From an uncultured Flavobacteriales bacterium (GTDB lineage: Bacteria > Bacteroidota > Bacteroidia > Flavobacteriales_D > Crocinitomicaceae), in the NCBI GenBank assembly GCA_903879765.1, contig CAIRMS010000079.1, positions 1-22,975 on the forward strand: DNA of 22,975 nt, written 5' to 3'. Positions 17,401 through 22,975 of this stretch are shown here, one piece after another. Made by a program: the position numbers and the translations under genes. The first letter of the stretch is position 1; every line of letters begins with the position of its first letter. The notes beneath the pieces are model-generated. The model was not told the origin of the DNA, did no database searches, and saw only the letters and a list, made by a program, of their open reading frames with translations.

Positions 17401-18336
17401 GTATGTTCCGGTTGGACCGGGTACCGTACCTTCTGTCGCAATCACACGCATTCTTGCTTGTCCAACAGTTGCACCCGCTGGAATAGCAATTGTTCCCGAA
17501 TTCACTCCGTTAACTGCTGTAATGTTTACTGGGTTTTCATTTGCATCAACAAAGTCACCATCAATATTGAAATCGAAGTAAATACGTAGATTTACACCAT
17601 ACCATCCACCACATGTTCCAACATTCACACTCCAAGGAATCGATTGACCAGGATTCACTACTGGCGCAGCTAATTGTCCAGCATAATTTGAATATAATTG
17701 ATTAGATGAATTTGCTCCTGGTGCAGTGGTTGCACATGTAGATGTACTTGATAAGGTTCCAAAAGTTACATTGAAGATTTCCTCATCTCCAGTGTAGGAA
17801 GCACCAGATGCCCCATATGCGTTTGCATTGGAGCAAGTAACAGGACCAGTTGCAGCAGCAGCAGCTTGTCTCCAACGTACAGTATGGCTATTTGAATTAG
17901 TTGAGCAAAAATATTGCGTTACCAAAACTCTTACTTGACCAGTAAATGTGGCAACCCACAAAATTTTCGGACTCGCACCACAAAGGTCATCACTATAGCA
18001 TAAAATAGTATTGGAGGTATTTTTCAAAGTCAACTGTCCGTCAAATGTTGGATTTGTTGCGCCATCTGTAGTACAAAGAGACCACTCATAGGTATTGCCA
18101 CTAGTTACGTTATAGGTATTGTACTCCCCTCCGTATGTACCGGCTACTGAATTTACAAATGTTGAAGATGTTGTGGACTGCGCAGCTCCCCATGAGAAAC
18201 CAGTCATCGTACATCCACCACCACTACATTGTCCAGCTTGACCTAAAGTTACCTTAGAAACAAAAAGGGAAAACACCGCCACGAAGATTGGCAGTATAAA
18301 GCGACTCACAAATTGTACTGAGTATTTGTTTTTCAT
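11488..18336 (-). CDS. Giant T9SS-exported adhesin-like protein with GEVED and Ig-like repeats
   Basis: This 2282-residue protein starts with a long signal peptide (MKNKYSVQF...VTLGQ). After a beta-rich N-terminal domain (about 45-155) come three GEVED-type domains, about 165-325, 425-588 and 690-838. Each has a DFNxDGDF-like or DYNxxxxF-like acidic loop and ends in GETEDY; Ig-like segments with YQWQS lie between them. From about 945 to 2150 there are 15 Cys-x-Gly-type Ig-like modules (for example VFCQGGSV, TYLWSNGATTQ, NANGC). A YDSYGDGWNG domain is inserted around 1040-1130. A GCDSTITLNL segment (about 2186-2199) and a type A T9SS sorting domain (KLYPNPTSES, 2212-2282) close the protein. 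It is probably a surface stalk for adhesion, aggregation or gliding; no enzyme domain is visible. The core is rich in Thr, Ser, Gly, Ala and Asn and nearly free of Lys and Arg. A strong terminator follows, and a small secreted-protein gene lies 30 bp upstream. Confidence 0.93.
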   Translation of the reverse strand: MKNKYSVQFVSRFILPIFVAVFSLFVSKVTLGQAGQCSGGGCTMTGFSWGAAQSTTSSTFVNSVAGTYGGEYNTYNVTSGNTYEWSLCTTDGATNPTFDGQLTLKNTSNTILCYSDDLCGASPKILWVATFTGQVRVLVTQYFCSTNSNSHTVRWRQAAAAATGPVTCSNANAYGASGASYTGDEEIFNVTFGTLSSTSTCATTAPGANSSNQLYSNYAGQLAAPVVNPGQSIPWSVNVGTCGGWYGVNLRIYFDFNIDGDFVDANENPVNITAVNGVNSGTIAIPAGATVGQARMRVIATEGTVPGPTGTYAWGETEDYCIQVAAAVNCSGIPNASTATISTTGGCPNASFTLSAANFTFGTGISYQWQSSPNGVTAWSNIVGATATNYTSSTASTLYYRLVTSCLFSASSNQSNVVSYTVAGNQCQCGGYPASVPYYNYYNDITNVSIAGINNSSTCGTVAPGIGSQLNLYANYTGSVGSGSLQQGQVANFSLTSTGCVFGSGSNFFQIYIDYNQDGDFLDAGELCYFQPANAAGDQTLTGNFVVPPTATVGVTRMRIVNVNYATADAYNYATYTYYYGETEDYCITISVPPPCAGTPTPGNTIASPNSIFAGQTTVLTTQNATSGTGITYQWQSAASATGPWTNITGATSFNYTATPTATTWYQCVVTCTNGPSTGTSAPVQVLYNPYCNPAYVYGTQYGDLISAVAIPTTTLNNVSGTATNGPSYTYYSNIAAPTLQAATSYNLQVTAGSFTYQAFAAWIDYNDNYIFEPSEKIGFSPAFTTAAFQTVTFQINLACTPPLGVHRMRVRGVYATAGASIDPCSTYFYGETEDYNVNVVAGAPFTPSFTASPTTSACTLTDYTYTTQAGMQSYIWGIPGTAGVDYTIVSGGTTTSNTVTLQWLTGGSKTVSINYLNASGCTSTGAVSTTVTVQTTVAIVPITGTQSVCAGSQVTFATTTPGGTWSTSNTGIATIVTSNGVVSGIAPGTATMTYTVPNPGSWCPASTATRAITVLPTPILTTSLDVDLCAGATTTLTGTVGFNTTCNQTITLYDSYGDGWNGCTATVLVGGVPVLTNITLPFGAGPLAFSFPSSNGQAIQVTFTAGSWAYEPFFTITNGAGTNLVTNYFPFANGTWNGTASGCPSITPVWSPATGLSATNVLNPVASPATTQSYTMTASAPNGCSATSAPITVTVLPVPANAPIAGPTSICAGNPVSFTNPVSGGLWTSSNTSVVNLNGLTGSGVGSTSGSSTVSYTTTSTNGCTTTTTANLAVVAIPVATITASGSTAICQGSTVTLTASPAATYLWNNNATTQSITVSTSGTYSVEVTNANGCTSAISAPTTVTVNALPVAAIAANGSTVFCQGGSVALTASGGSTYVWSDNSTGATLSASANGIYTVTATNANGCQATSNAISVTVNPAPVAAITANGPTSFCQGNNVVLTASGNGAIVWTNNQTSQSITVSTAGNYAYTITGANGCTSTATPTVVAVGTLPIVPAITGANDVCSGASTVFANTMTGGTWSSSNGSIATVDALGSVSGSTVGSSTISYQVSQSGCSATVTKVINVQAAPVASISAIGSTSFCQGANVTLVSSPGVTYSWSNGATTQNVTLNTAGPITVHVTGTNGCSATSAPQTITVNALPVLDPIAGASVVCVGSTGTISNTTAGGTWSSANANVAVVNAVTGIVSGNIAGTANMTYSYTNGNGCSASVSAPVVVEALPSAATTVAGSTVFCQGGSVTISAPTAASYLWSPGGETTQSISATTGGAYSVQVSSGACASTSPATFVTVNALPAASIASTATSICQGGAVTLTAAPATTYAWTNGATTQSITVTAAGNYGVTVSNVNGCSSTSAPTAISVSAAPASFISAAGPTTFCNGSSVVLSANTGATYLWSTGATTQNITANTSGIYFVTISNAAGCSTVSNEIIVSAQQSFGATATAVGPTAVCSGAFVTLVASPGASYSWSNGATTQGINADLNGNYSVTVTNALGCTSTSASVPVTILPVPTAGITTSGATTFCEGGSVVLTGTGGNTYIWNSNLNGSTFTATQAGTYVVTAYAANGCSDAAEVVVNVNEVPSGSLILDGNTVLCPGELLVISAQPNNTYSWSNSATSQSITVTTPGTYSALLTGLNGCTSNSDVITVTAGAATSSTINATSNSSYVLNEVIYTQSGTYTQTLLNAAGCDSTITLNLTLTVGIEEGSIADVKLYPNPTSESFTIETSAPVYGTFSIVDAQGKLVFAGEMTGTETSVNISSVARGIYYLRIPEMSEPLRVVKN

Positions 18337-18366
18337 TTTTTTCTTATTAAGTATTTATAAAATCTA

Positions 18367-18789
18367 TTAGTTTGTTTCTCCTAAACGGAAAAGAATGGTA
18401 TTCAAAATCCCATCGAAGTAAACTACTTCTTCCGGAAAATCCAATACCCAACGTTCTACCATGCGACGGTCAGCATCTAGCGCTGAAGTACCAGGATAAT
18501 TCGGGCAAAGTTTTTTACGTTTCAAATCCAAATCGCTAGAGACTTGAGTCAACATAGCTAATTGATCGTTTGATGCCGCAAAAGCATAGATGCGCATTTG
18601 AAAATCACTTACTTGCTGTGCTTTTTCAAGAGCTAGTTCGTCATTGTTGAAGAAAGGTAATTCCTCCATTGGAACGGGTACATAAACCTCTGGTTCAATG
18701 TTTGCTTTTTGTGAAAAAACGAAATTCGTTGTACACAATAAAGCGAATAACAATAAACTCACAGGACTAATCTTTTTGAGATAATTCAT
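18367..18789 (-). CDS. Small secreted protein of unknown function, adhesin partner in the operon
   Basis: I do not recognise this 140-residue protein. It has a clear signal peptide (KKISPVSLLLFALLCTTNFVFSQ) with likely cleavage around residue 26, so it is exported to the periplasm or beyond. It has no lipobox at the cleavage site and no T9SS C-terminal domain. The mature part begins with an acidic, proline-containing segment (EPEVYVPVPMEELPFF), then looks helical, with one Cys (KLCPNYPG) and a C-terminal ERWVLDFPEEVVYFDG stretch. It is too short to be a PorP/SprF-type partner, and I see no similarity to one. The gap to the giant adhesin gene is 30 bp with no terminator, and a promoter candidate lies only in front of this gene, so the two are probably one transcript. 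An accessory role for the adhesin is inference from position only. Confidence 0.75.
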   Translation of the reverse strand: MNYLKKISPVSLLLFALLCTTNFVFSQKANIEPEVYVPVPMEELPFFNNDELALEKAQQVSDFQMRIYAFAASNDQLAMLTQVSSDLDLKRKKLCPNYPGTSALDADRRMVERWVLDFPEEVVYFDGILNTILFRLGETN

Positions 18790-18825
18790 AAGGAAAAGTT
18801 TATAGATTTAATGGTTTTAGTTTCC

Positions 18826-18857
18826 GAAAATTAGGGATAAATAGTGTTTTCGTCAAA
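18826..18857 (-). promoter_or_regulatory. Candidate promoter of the secreted protein/adhesin operon
   Basis: On the minus strand, TTTG (18857-18854) is separated by 20 nt from TAATTTTC (18833-18826). This matches the Bacteroidota pattern TTTG-N19-21-TAnnTTTG with one mismatch in the -7 box. The leader before ATG at 18789 would be about 30 nt. It is the best two-part promoter in the window. Confidence 0.55.
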
Positions 18858-18874
18858 ATTGTTGAAAACTATCC
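18835..18874. promoter_or_regulatory. Imperfect inverted repeat over the adhesin-operon promoter
   Basis: GGATA (18835-18839) faces TATCC (18870-18874), and inside it GTTTTC (18846-18851) faces GAAAAC (18864-18869) with 12 nt between. The arms cover the -33 element of the candidate adhesin-operon promoter, which is where an operator would be expected. It may be chance in AT-rich DNA. Confidence 0.3.
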
Positions 18875-18905
18875 GCAGTCTTTTAAACATTTAGGGTGTT
18901 CTGGT

Positions 18906-18935
18906 GAATATTTACATTGTTTCGTCGAATATTTA
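18906..18935. repeat. Two direct repeats in the divergent promoter region
   Basis: GAATATTTA occurs at 18906-18914 and again at 18927-18935, 21 nt apart, about two turns of the DNA helix. Both copies lie upstream of the candidate -7 box at 18974. Tandem sites on one face of the helix are typical of dimeric regulators, but no factor can be named. Confidence 0.35.
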
Positions 18936-18973
18936 ATAATTTCTTCACAAGATGCTAACAATTGATTCTTTTG

Positions 18974-18981
18974 TATTTTTG
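18974..18981 (+). promoter_or_regulatory. Candidate -7 box for the phosphodiesterase gene
   Basis: TATTTTTG matches TAnnTTTG exactly and ends 18 bp before TTG 19000. It is inside the reading frame that would start at ATG 18952, so it argues for the downstream start. No -33 TTTG is seen at the standard distance. Confidence 0.45.
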
Positions 18982-18999
18982 CTCAATAAAAAAAGCATT

Positions 19000-19500
19000 T
19001 TGAAAAAAATTGGATTACTATCTGATACACATGGATTTATCGATCCAAAAATTAAAAAATATTTTGCAGATGTGGATGAAATCTGGCACGCAGGCGATAT
19101 TGGTTCGTTGGAAGCGCTAGATGAATTGCGTGCTTTCAAACCTACTAGGGCTGTTTGGGGAAACATCGATGACCACACTATTCGAAAGGATACAGAAGAA
19201 TTTTTGAGGTTTAAGGTGGAAGATGTAACCGTGTTGATCACTCACATTGCTGGACGTCCAGGAAAATATGCGAATCCGGCTTACGCTGAATTAATGAAGA
19301 ACGGTGCGCCAAAGTTGTTTATTTGTGGTCATTCGCATATCACCCTCGTTCAAATGGACCCGAAATTCAATATGTTGTGGATGAATCCCGGAGCTTGCGG
19401 ATTCAAAGGATTCCATAAAGTAAAAACGATTTTGCGATTTTGCATCACCAATGATCGCATACATGACCTTGAATTGATTGAACTTGGCCCGCGGGCATAA
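19000..19500 (+). CDS. YfcE/MJ0936-type metallophosphoesterase, TTG start
   Basis: This is a small calcineurin-like phosphodiesterase, probably cytoplasmic, with a two-metal site; the natural substrate is not known. Read from TTG 19000 it has 166 residues and begins MKKIGLLSDTHG, exactly as family members do. Metal ligands visible: Asp9 and His11 (SDTHG), Asp33 (HAGDIGS), Asn55 (WGNIDD; many homologues have GNCD), His82 (THIAG) and His111/His113 (CGHSH). An in-frame ATG at 18952 would add 16 residues not seen in the family and would include the candidate promoter -7 box, so I prefer the TTG. The gene is divergent from the secreted protein/adhesin operon and followed by a 105-bp gap with a new promoter candidate, so it is probably expressed alone. 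Confidence 0.9.
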   Translation: MKKIGLLSDTHGFIDPKIKKYFADVDEIWHAGDIGSLEALDELRAFKPTRAVWGNIDDHTIRKDTEEFLRFKVEDVTVLITHIAGRPGKYANPAYAELMKNGAPKLFICGHSHITLVQMDPKFNMLWMNPGACGFKGFHKVKTILRFCITNDRIHDLELIELGPRA

Positions 19501-19554
19501 AGCCTTTCTTCAACGACTATATCCGTTTAAATTCGACTATAGCTTTCCATTTAA

Positions 19555-19585
19555 TTGGTGTTGATTTTGGTTATTTCTAATTTCG
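19555..19585 (+). promoter_or_regulatory. Candidate promoter of the PKD/Ig T9SS protein gene
   Basis: TTG (19555-19557), 20 nt, then TAATTTCG (19578-19585; one mismatch to TAnnTTTG). This gives a leader of about 15 nt before ATG 19606. The TTG is also the first possible in-frame start codon, which this reading makes a promoter element instead. Confidence 0.4.
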
Positions 19586-19605
19586 ATAAACCTAACTACT
19601 ACACC

Positions 19606-21336
19606 ATGAAAAACTTACTTGCCTGCTTATCTTTTTGTTTCGTTCATTCCTTACATGCGCAAATTTGCAACATCGACTTTGCTCAGACGGTGACGGGTAT
19701 TTATCCGGATACTCTTCCTACCGGAAATGTTGGTCAATCTTATGGAAGTGACATTACTTTTGTCATGCCTTTAGATACATTGGGATATAATTTCACCAAT
19801 TTTCATATTCTCTCTGTCACACTTCCTGTAGGACTTTCTTGGCAATGCAATAATCTAACGAACAATTGTAATTATAATCCGCAAGTGAATCAATATGGTT
19901 GTGTTCACATTAGTGGAACTCCCCTACTTGCCGGACAATATACCATTGATGTAACCGTTATTGCGGATTTAACCATCGTTCAAGGTTATCCATTTACCTT
20001 TCAAATTTACATGGAAGTACTGCCAAATTCAACAAGTGTTTCCAATAATGGCTTTGACATGCTAGGATCCTCCGGATGTGCACCAATTACTGTAAATTTC
20101 ACGAACAACAATCCTGGAATGCTTTCCTACTATTGGAACTTTGGTAATGGAAACATTTCGCTGAGTGAGAATCCAGCACCGCAAGTGTATACGAGTCCAG
20201 GAGAATACCTTGTTTATTATACGGCTTGGAATTCTATTGATACAATGGATGTATATACACTTTCAAGCATTCACGTTAATAGTATGAGTAATTATGGGAA
20301 TTCATTTCCATCCTTTGAAAACGCAGATACTTATTTTAAATTATTTCAAAATGGAATTCAAATCTATCAGTCTTCGATTATTGGAGACCAGAATCCACCT
20401 GTTCAATGGAACACCAGCATTAATTTAAATCCACAACAGACTTATACCATCGAAATTTGGGAAGCGGATGAAAGTTTTGGGGAAACGTATTTTGGTGCAG
20501 ATGATTTTATGGGAAGTCATACATTGAATTTGAATGGTTGTAACGGTTGCGGCGCTGGAACATCGAATTTTAATTACTCGATTAATCATCAAGTCATTTA
20601 TCCAAGTCCAACGGTTATTGCCCAAGATACCGTTCATGTCTATGGGTTTCCATCCATCCCAACAATATCCTATGATCAGGTAAATCACACACTTTCTACG
20701 GCCAATTTATCTTACGCTTACCAATGGTATTTTAATGGTAGTCCAATTGCTGGAGCAACGAATTTCACTCATGTCGTTTACCAAAGTGGGATTTATAGTG
20801 TTATCGCGATTAATCCCACGGGCTGCGTGAGTTTCTCTGATACACTTAGCGCCGTTTATTGCAATCCCTTATTGAATCCTAGTATTTCGCTCAATTCAAC
20901 AAATAACTTAATATTGTCCAATTATCCGGCTTCATCCGTCATCGAATGGTACATGGACGGAGAATTAATCACAGATCAACAGAACGACACCATCACGCCA
21001 CTAGCAAATGGAACCTACAGTGCGCAAATCACCGATTCCTTTGGTTGCAGTTATATCACCAATGATTTTCAACTTTCCGTTTCCATTCAAGAATTTGAAA
21101 CTGGACAATGGATGGTTTATCCGAATCCAGCGAAGGATGTAATGACGATTCAAGTGGAAGATAAAATGGTCGGTGCAACAATTGAACTTTTGGATTTAAG
21201 TGGAAGATTACTCAGATCATCTATCATTGACAAAACTACTAGCCTATTTGATGTAAGTATTTTTCCCAGCGGGACTTATTTTATTTACCTTGACAATAAT
21301 GGGCATAAGCAGGTGAAGAAGTTGGTTGTTGAGTAG
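19606..21336 (+). CDS. T9SS-exported surface protein with PKD and Ig-like domains
   Basis: This gene encodes a 576-residue protein when read from ATG 19606, which opens with a signal peptide (MKNLLACLSFCFVHSLHAQ); the longer frame from TTG 19555 would bury it. The first part (about 20-140) resembles a putative Ig-type domain (LPTGNVGQSYGSDITF, LPVGLSW, SGTPLLAGQYTIDVTV). A PKD domain follows at about 155-226 (YYWNFGNGNIS, SPGEYLVYYTAWN). A further beta domain spans about 242-318 (IEIWEADESFGETYFGADD). Two Ig-like modules with YQWYFNG and IEWYMDG cover about 352-490. A type A T9SS sorting domain fills 502-576 (WMVYPNPAKD, IFPSGTYFIYL). It is a probable surface-displayed adhesion or matrix protein; no catalytic motif is seen. 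It is a monocistronic-looking unit followed by an octamer repeat array. Confidence 0.9.
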   Translation: MKNLLACLSFCFVHSLHAQICNIDFAQTVTGIYPDTLPTGNVGQSYGSDITFVMPLDTLGYNFTNFHILSVTLPVGLSWQCNNLTNNCNYNPQVNQYGCVHISGTPLLAGQYTIDVTVIADLTIVQGYPFTFQIYMEVLPNSTSVSNNGFDMLGSSGCAPITVNFTNNNPGMLSYYWNFGNGNISLSENPAPQVYTSPGEYLVYYTAWNSIDTMDVYTLSSIHVNSMSNYGNSFPSFENADTYFKLFQNGIQIYQSSIIGDQNPPVQWNTSINLNPQQTYTIEIWEADESFGETYFGADDFMGSHTLNLNGCNGCGAGTSNFNYSINHQVIYPSPTVIAQDTVHVYGFPSIPTISYDQVNHTLSTANLSYAYQWYFNGSPIAGATNFTHVVYQSGIYSVIAINPTGCVSFSDTLSAVYCNPLLNPSISLNSTNNLILSNYPASSVIEWYMDGELITDQQNDTITPLANGTYSAQITDSFGCSYITNDFQLSVSIQEFETGQWMVYPNPAKDVMTIQVEDKMVGATIELLDLSGRLLRSSIIDKTTSLFDVSIFPSGTYFIYLDNNGHKQVKKLVVE

Positions 21337-21337
21337 T

Positions 21338-21473
21338 TAATGTGCTAATGTTTCAATGTGCTAATGTGCTAATGAACCAATGTGCTAATGAATTAATGTG
21401 CTAATGAAGCAATGTGGTAATGTTTCAATGTGCTAATGTGCTAATGAACTAATGTGCTAATGAAGAGATGTGG
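21338..21473. repeat. Array of 17 degenerate octamers (consensus TAATGTGC)
   Basis: Starting 1 nt after the stop of the PKD/Ig gene, 17 back-to-back 8-nt units of the form YAATGNNN occupy this interval, most often TAATGTGC, CAATGTGC and TAATGAAC/AAG. A higher-order period of 72 nt is present: 21346-21377 and 21418-21449 are identical over 32 nt, and the match extends to 47 nt with one mismatch. It has no palindromic arms or spacers, so it is not CRISPR-like. It resembles AATGTGCT-type intergenic repeats that I recall from Bacteroidota genomes, though this was not checked. Confidence 0.9.
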
Positions 21474-21523
21474 TGAACAAGCTGGAGAACAAAGATTGAT
21501 TTATTGCCTATACTTTGATAAAA

Positions 21524-21556
21524 AAAGCTCGTTCAGTTTTTAACTAAACGAGCTTT
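21524..21556. terminator. Bidirectional Rho-independent terminator
   Basis: AAAGCTCGTT (21524-21533) pairs with AACGAGCTTT (21547-21556). After one mismatch, AGTT (21535-21538) pairs with AACT (21542-21545) around a 3-nt loop. The A-run at 21520-21526 supplies the U-tract for the minus-strand efflux gene ending at 21576. T-rich DNA on the other side lets it serve the plus-strand T9SS gene too. Confidence 0.88.
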
Positions 21557-21575
21557 AATTTTATTTTTAAACGTA

Positions 21576-22975
21576 TTAATCCTCTAAATCAACAACAAGC
21601 TTTTTTGTTCTAGCACGAAATTTATCTTGAATACGATCCACAGTATAGTACATCATCGGTACTACGATTATGGTTAAGAACATCGAACTGGTAAGTCCAC
21701 CGATTAGAATCCATGCAAGTCCGTTTTTCCATTCCGCACCGGAACCGGTAGCTGTTGCAATTGGAATCATCCCTACGACCATGGCAATGGTTGTCATTAA
21801 AATTGGACGCATACGCTCTTTCACTGATTTCAACAAGGCAGAATACGTCGACATTCCGGTTTCTTTGAGGTGATTGGTGAAATCGACAATCAAAATGGCA
21901 TTCTTGGCGACGAGCCCGAGTAGCATGAGCATTCCTAACATCGTAAAGATTCCCATATTGGAAGAACTCAAGGCCAAAGCTAAAATTGCGCCAATTAATG
22001 ATACGAGAATCGAAAACAAGACAACGAATGGATACACGTAATTATCATACAACGCCACCATGATTAAGTAAACGAGAATTAATCCAATCCCCATCGCTGT
22101 TCCTAAAGCACCCATTGATTCTTTCTGACGCTTAATTTCACCACCCCATGTTAATCGAACATTTTCATCCAGCGGATTACTTTCTAAATATTTCTCTAAA
22201 TCCTTTGAAACATTTCCGGCAGCTGTTCCCAAAACCCAGCAACGTAACGTCGTATTTGGAATTCGGTTTTTACGTTCCAATGTTCCATTTCCATTTTCTA
22301 CGGAAACTTCGGCAAACTCACCTAATTGAACTTGTTTTCCGTCGGATGTATTAAAGGTCATGTTTTTCACATCATCCACATTTTTACGGTCAAACGCATC
22401 TACCATCACGCGAATATCGTACTCATGTCCTTTGACATCAAATTGACTATCATCGTTTCCTGCAAGTGCATTCTGAAGTTGCATACCAACAACAGCAATC
22501 GGTAATCCAAGTTGACCCATTTTCTCACGGTTTAATTCAATACGAATTTCCGGAGTGATGTCATCGGTTGAAATTGCTGGATCCTTAGCACCATTTATCG
22601 TTAACAAATGTGCCTTCAACCTTCTTGCTTCTTTAATCAACAAATCATTATCATCGGATGAAAGGAACATTTCAATCGGTGCTTCTTCTGATTCTACCAT
22701 TCCAATATTCAAGGCTTTCACTTCGACGCCAGCATGCTGAGATTTTATCCGCTTACTGATTTCATCCATATACTTCAAGGTTGGATACTTATTTTGCATC
22801 CCAGGCTTCATTTTTACAGTGATCTCAGATCGGTTTTCGGATCCAAACGAAGTTGCTCCCATCCCTGAACTTGGTCCACCAACATTCGCGAACACTGTTT
22901 CTACAACATCCTTTTGAGCCAATAAAAACTGCTCTATTTGCAAGGTTATCGCATTATTTTCTTCAAAGGTCGTAC
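21576..22975 (-). CDS. RND-family efflux transporter (AcrB/HAE1-like), C-terminal part
   Basis: This inner-membrane proton-driven efflux pump subunit works with a membrane fusion protein and a TolC-type channel. The frame is open to the right edge, and codons before the first possible start (TTG at 22943) continue the family sequence, so the real start is outside. About 466 residues are present out of roughly 1050 in typical members. Seen: the second half of the periplasmic porter and docking region (GAKDPAISTDDITPEIRIELNR, LGLPIAVVGMQLQNALAG, LGEFAEVSVENGNGTLERKNRIP). The last membrane block follows: TM around IGLILVYLIMVALYDNY, VVLFSILVSLIGAILALAL, GMLMLLGLVAKNAILIVDF (RND signature), RPILMTTIAMVVGMIPIA and SSMFLTIIVVPMMYY. 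A drug/HAE1-type pump is more likely than a metal (CusA-type) pump, but the substrate cannot be read. Partner genes, if adjacent, would lie beyond the right edge. Confidence 0.93.
   Translation of the reverse strand, partial: TTFEENNAITLQIEQFLLAQKDVVETVFANVGGPSSGMGATSFGSENRSEITVKMKPGMQNKYPTLKYMDEISKRIKSQHAGVEVKALNIGMVESEEAPIEMFLSSDDNDLLIKEARRLKAHLLTINGAKDPAISTDDITPEIRIELNREKMGQLGLPIAVVGMQLQNALAGNDDSQFDVKGHEYDIRVMVDAFDRKNVDDVKNMTFNTSDGKQVQLGEFAEVSVENGNGTLERKNRIPNTTLRCWVLGTAAGNVSKDLEKYLESNPLDENVRLTWGGEIKRQKESMGALGTAMGIGLILVYLIMVALYDNYVYPFVVLFSILVSLIGAILALALSSSNMGIFTMLGMLMLLGLVAKNAILIVDFTNHLKETGMSTYSALLKSVKERMRPILMTTIAMVVGMIPIATATGSGAEWKNGLAWILIGGLTSSMFLTIIVVPMMYYTVDRIQDKFRARTKKLVVDLED

Noticed and set aside
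19555..19605. TTG at 19555 as the start of the PKD/Ig T9SS gene.
   Set aside because: It would add 17 residues before a standard signal peptide, and the TTG fits as a promoter -33 element.
9645..21336. The cluster of surface genes as a polysaccharide utilisation locus or a new secretion system.
   Set aside because: There is no SusC/SusD pair, no glycosidase with assignable catalytic residues, no regulator and no Por/Gld/Spr component, so it is best read as T9SS cargo genes located near each other.
21338..21473. Possible CRISPR array after the PKD/Ig gene.
   Set aside because: The units are 8 nt and directly abutting, with no unique spacers, and no cas gene is nearby.

Overview
The window reads as chromosomal DNA of a member of the Bacteroidota, most likely order Flavobacteriales and plausibly the family Crocinitomicaceae (Fluviicola-like). 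This is an inference from four things. Three proteins end in type IX secretion (T9SS) C-terminal sorting domains with a YPNP/FPNP motif. A giant surface protein carries GEVED and Ig-like repeats. The arginine decarboxylase looks like the flavobacterial form. Several intergenic regions carry the Bacteroidota promoter -7 consensus TAnnTTTG. The DNA is AT-rich, Shine-Dalgarno sites are mostly absent, and no phage, IS element, tRNA, rRNA or CRISPR array was seen.

Left part (1-5000), plus strand: the 3' part of a DUF2459/TIGR02117-type gene overlaps a secreted alpha/beta-hydrolase-like gene. After a weak terminator come murB (cell wall precursor synthesis) and pheT (phenylalanyl-tRNA synthetase beta), which form a tight pair ending at a bidirectional hairpin terminator.

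Middle (5000-9650): on the minus strand, an ArsC-family gene overlaps an arginine decarboxylase gene by 4 bp, followed by a small gene of unknown function. Divergent from these is a UvrD/PcrA-type helicase gene. Its stop codon lies 1 nt from the stop of the next, convergent gene.

Right part (9645-21340) is a surface-protein region: a secreted beta-helix protein, a 2282-residue adhesin-like protein with a 30-bp-linked small secreted protein upstream, a divergent YfcE/MJ0936-type phosphodiesterase, and a third T9SS cargo protein with PKD and Ig-like domains. No T9SS machinery genes are in the window, so export must rely on components encoded elsewhere. A 17-copy octamer repeat and a terminator follow. 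The window ends inside the 3' part of an RND-family efflux transporter gene on the minus strand.

I see no defence system, biosynthetic cluster or other discrete new multi-gene system. The most unusual items are the giant protein (a Lys/Arg-free stretch of about 640 residues and a domain inserted inside an Ig-like repeat), the octamer array, and the coupling of an ArsC-like gene to arginine decarboxylase. Conserved start choices were revised for six genes, mainly because non-ATG or upstream starts fall inside promoter elements or precede the signal peptide.
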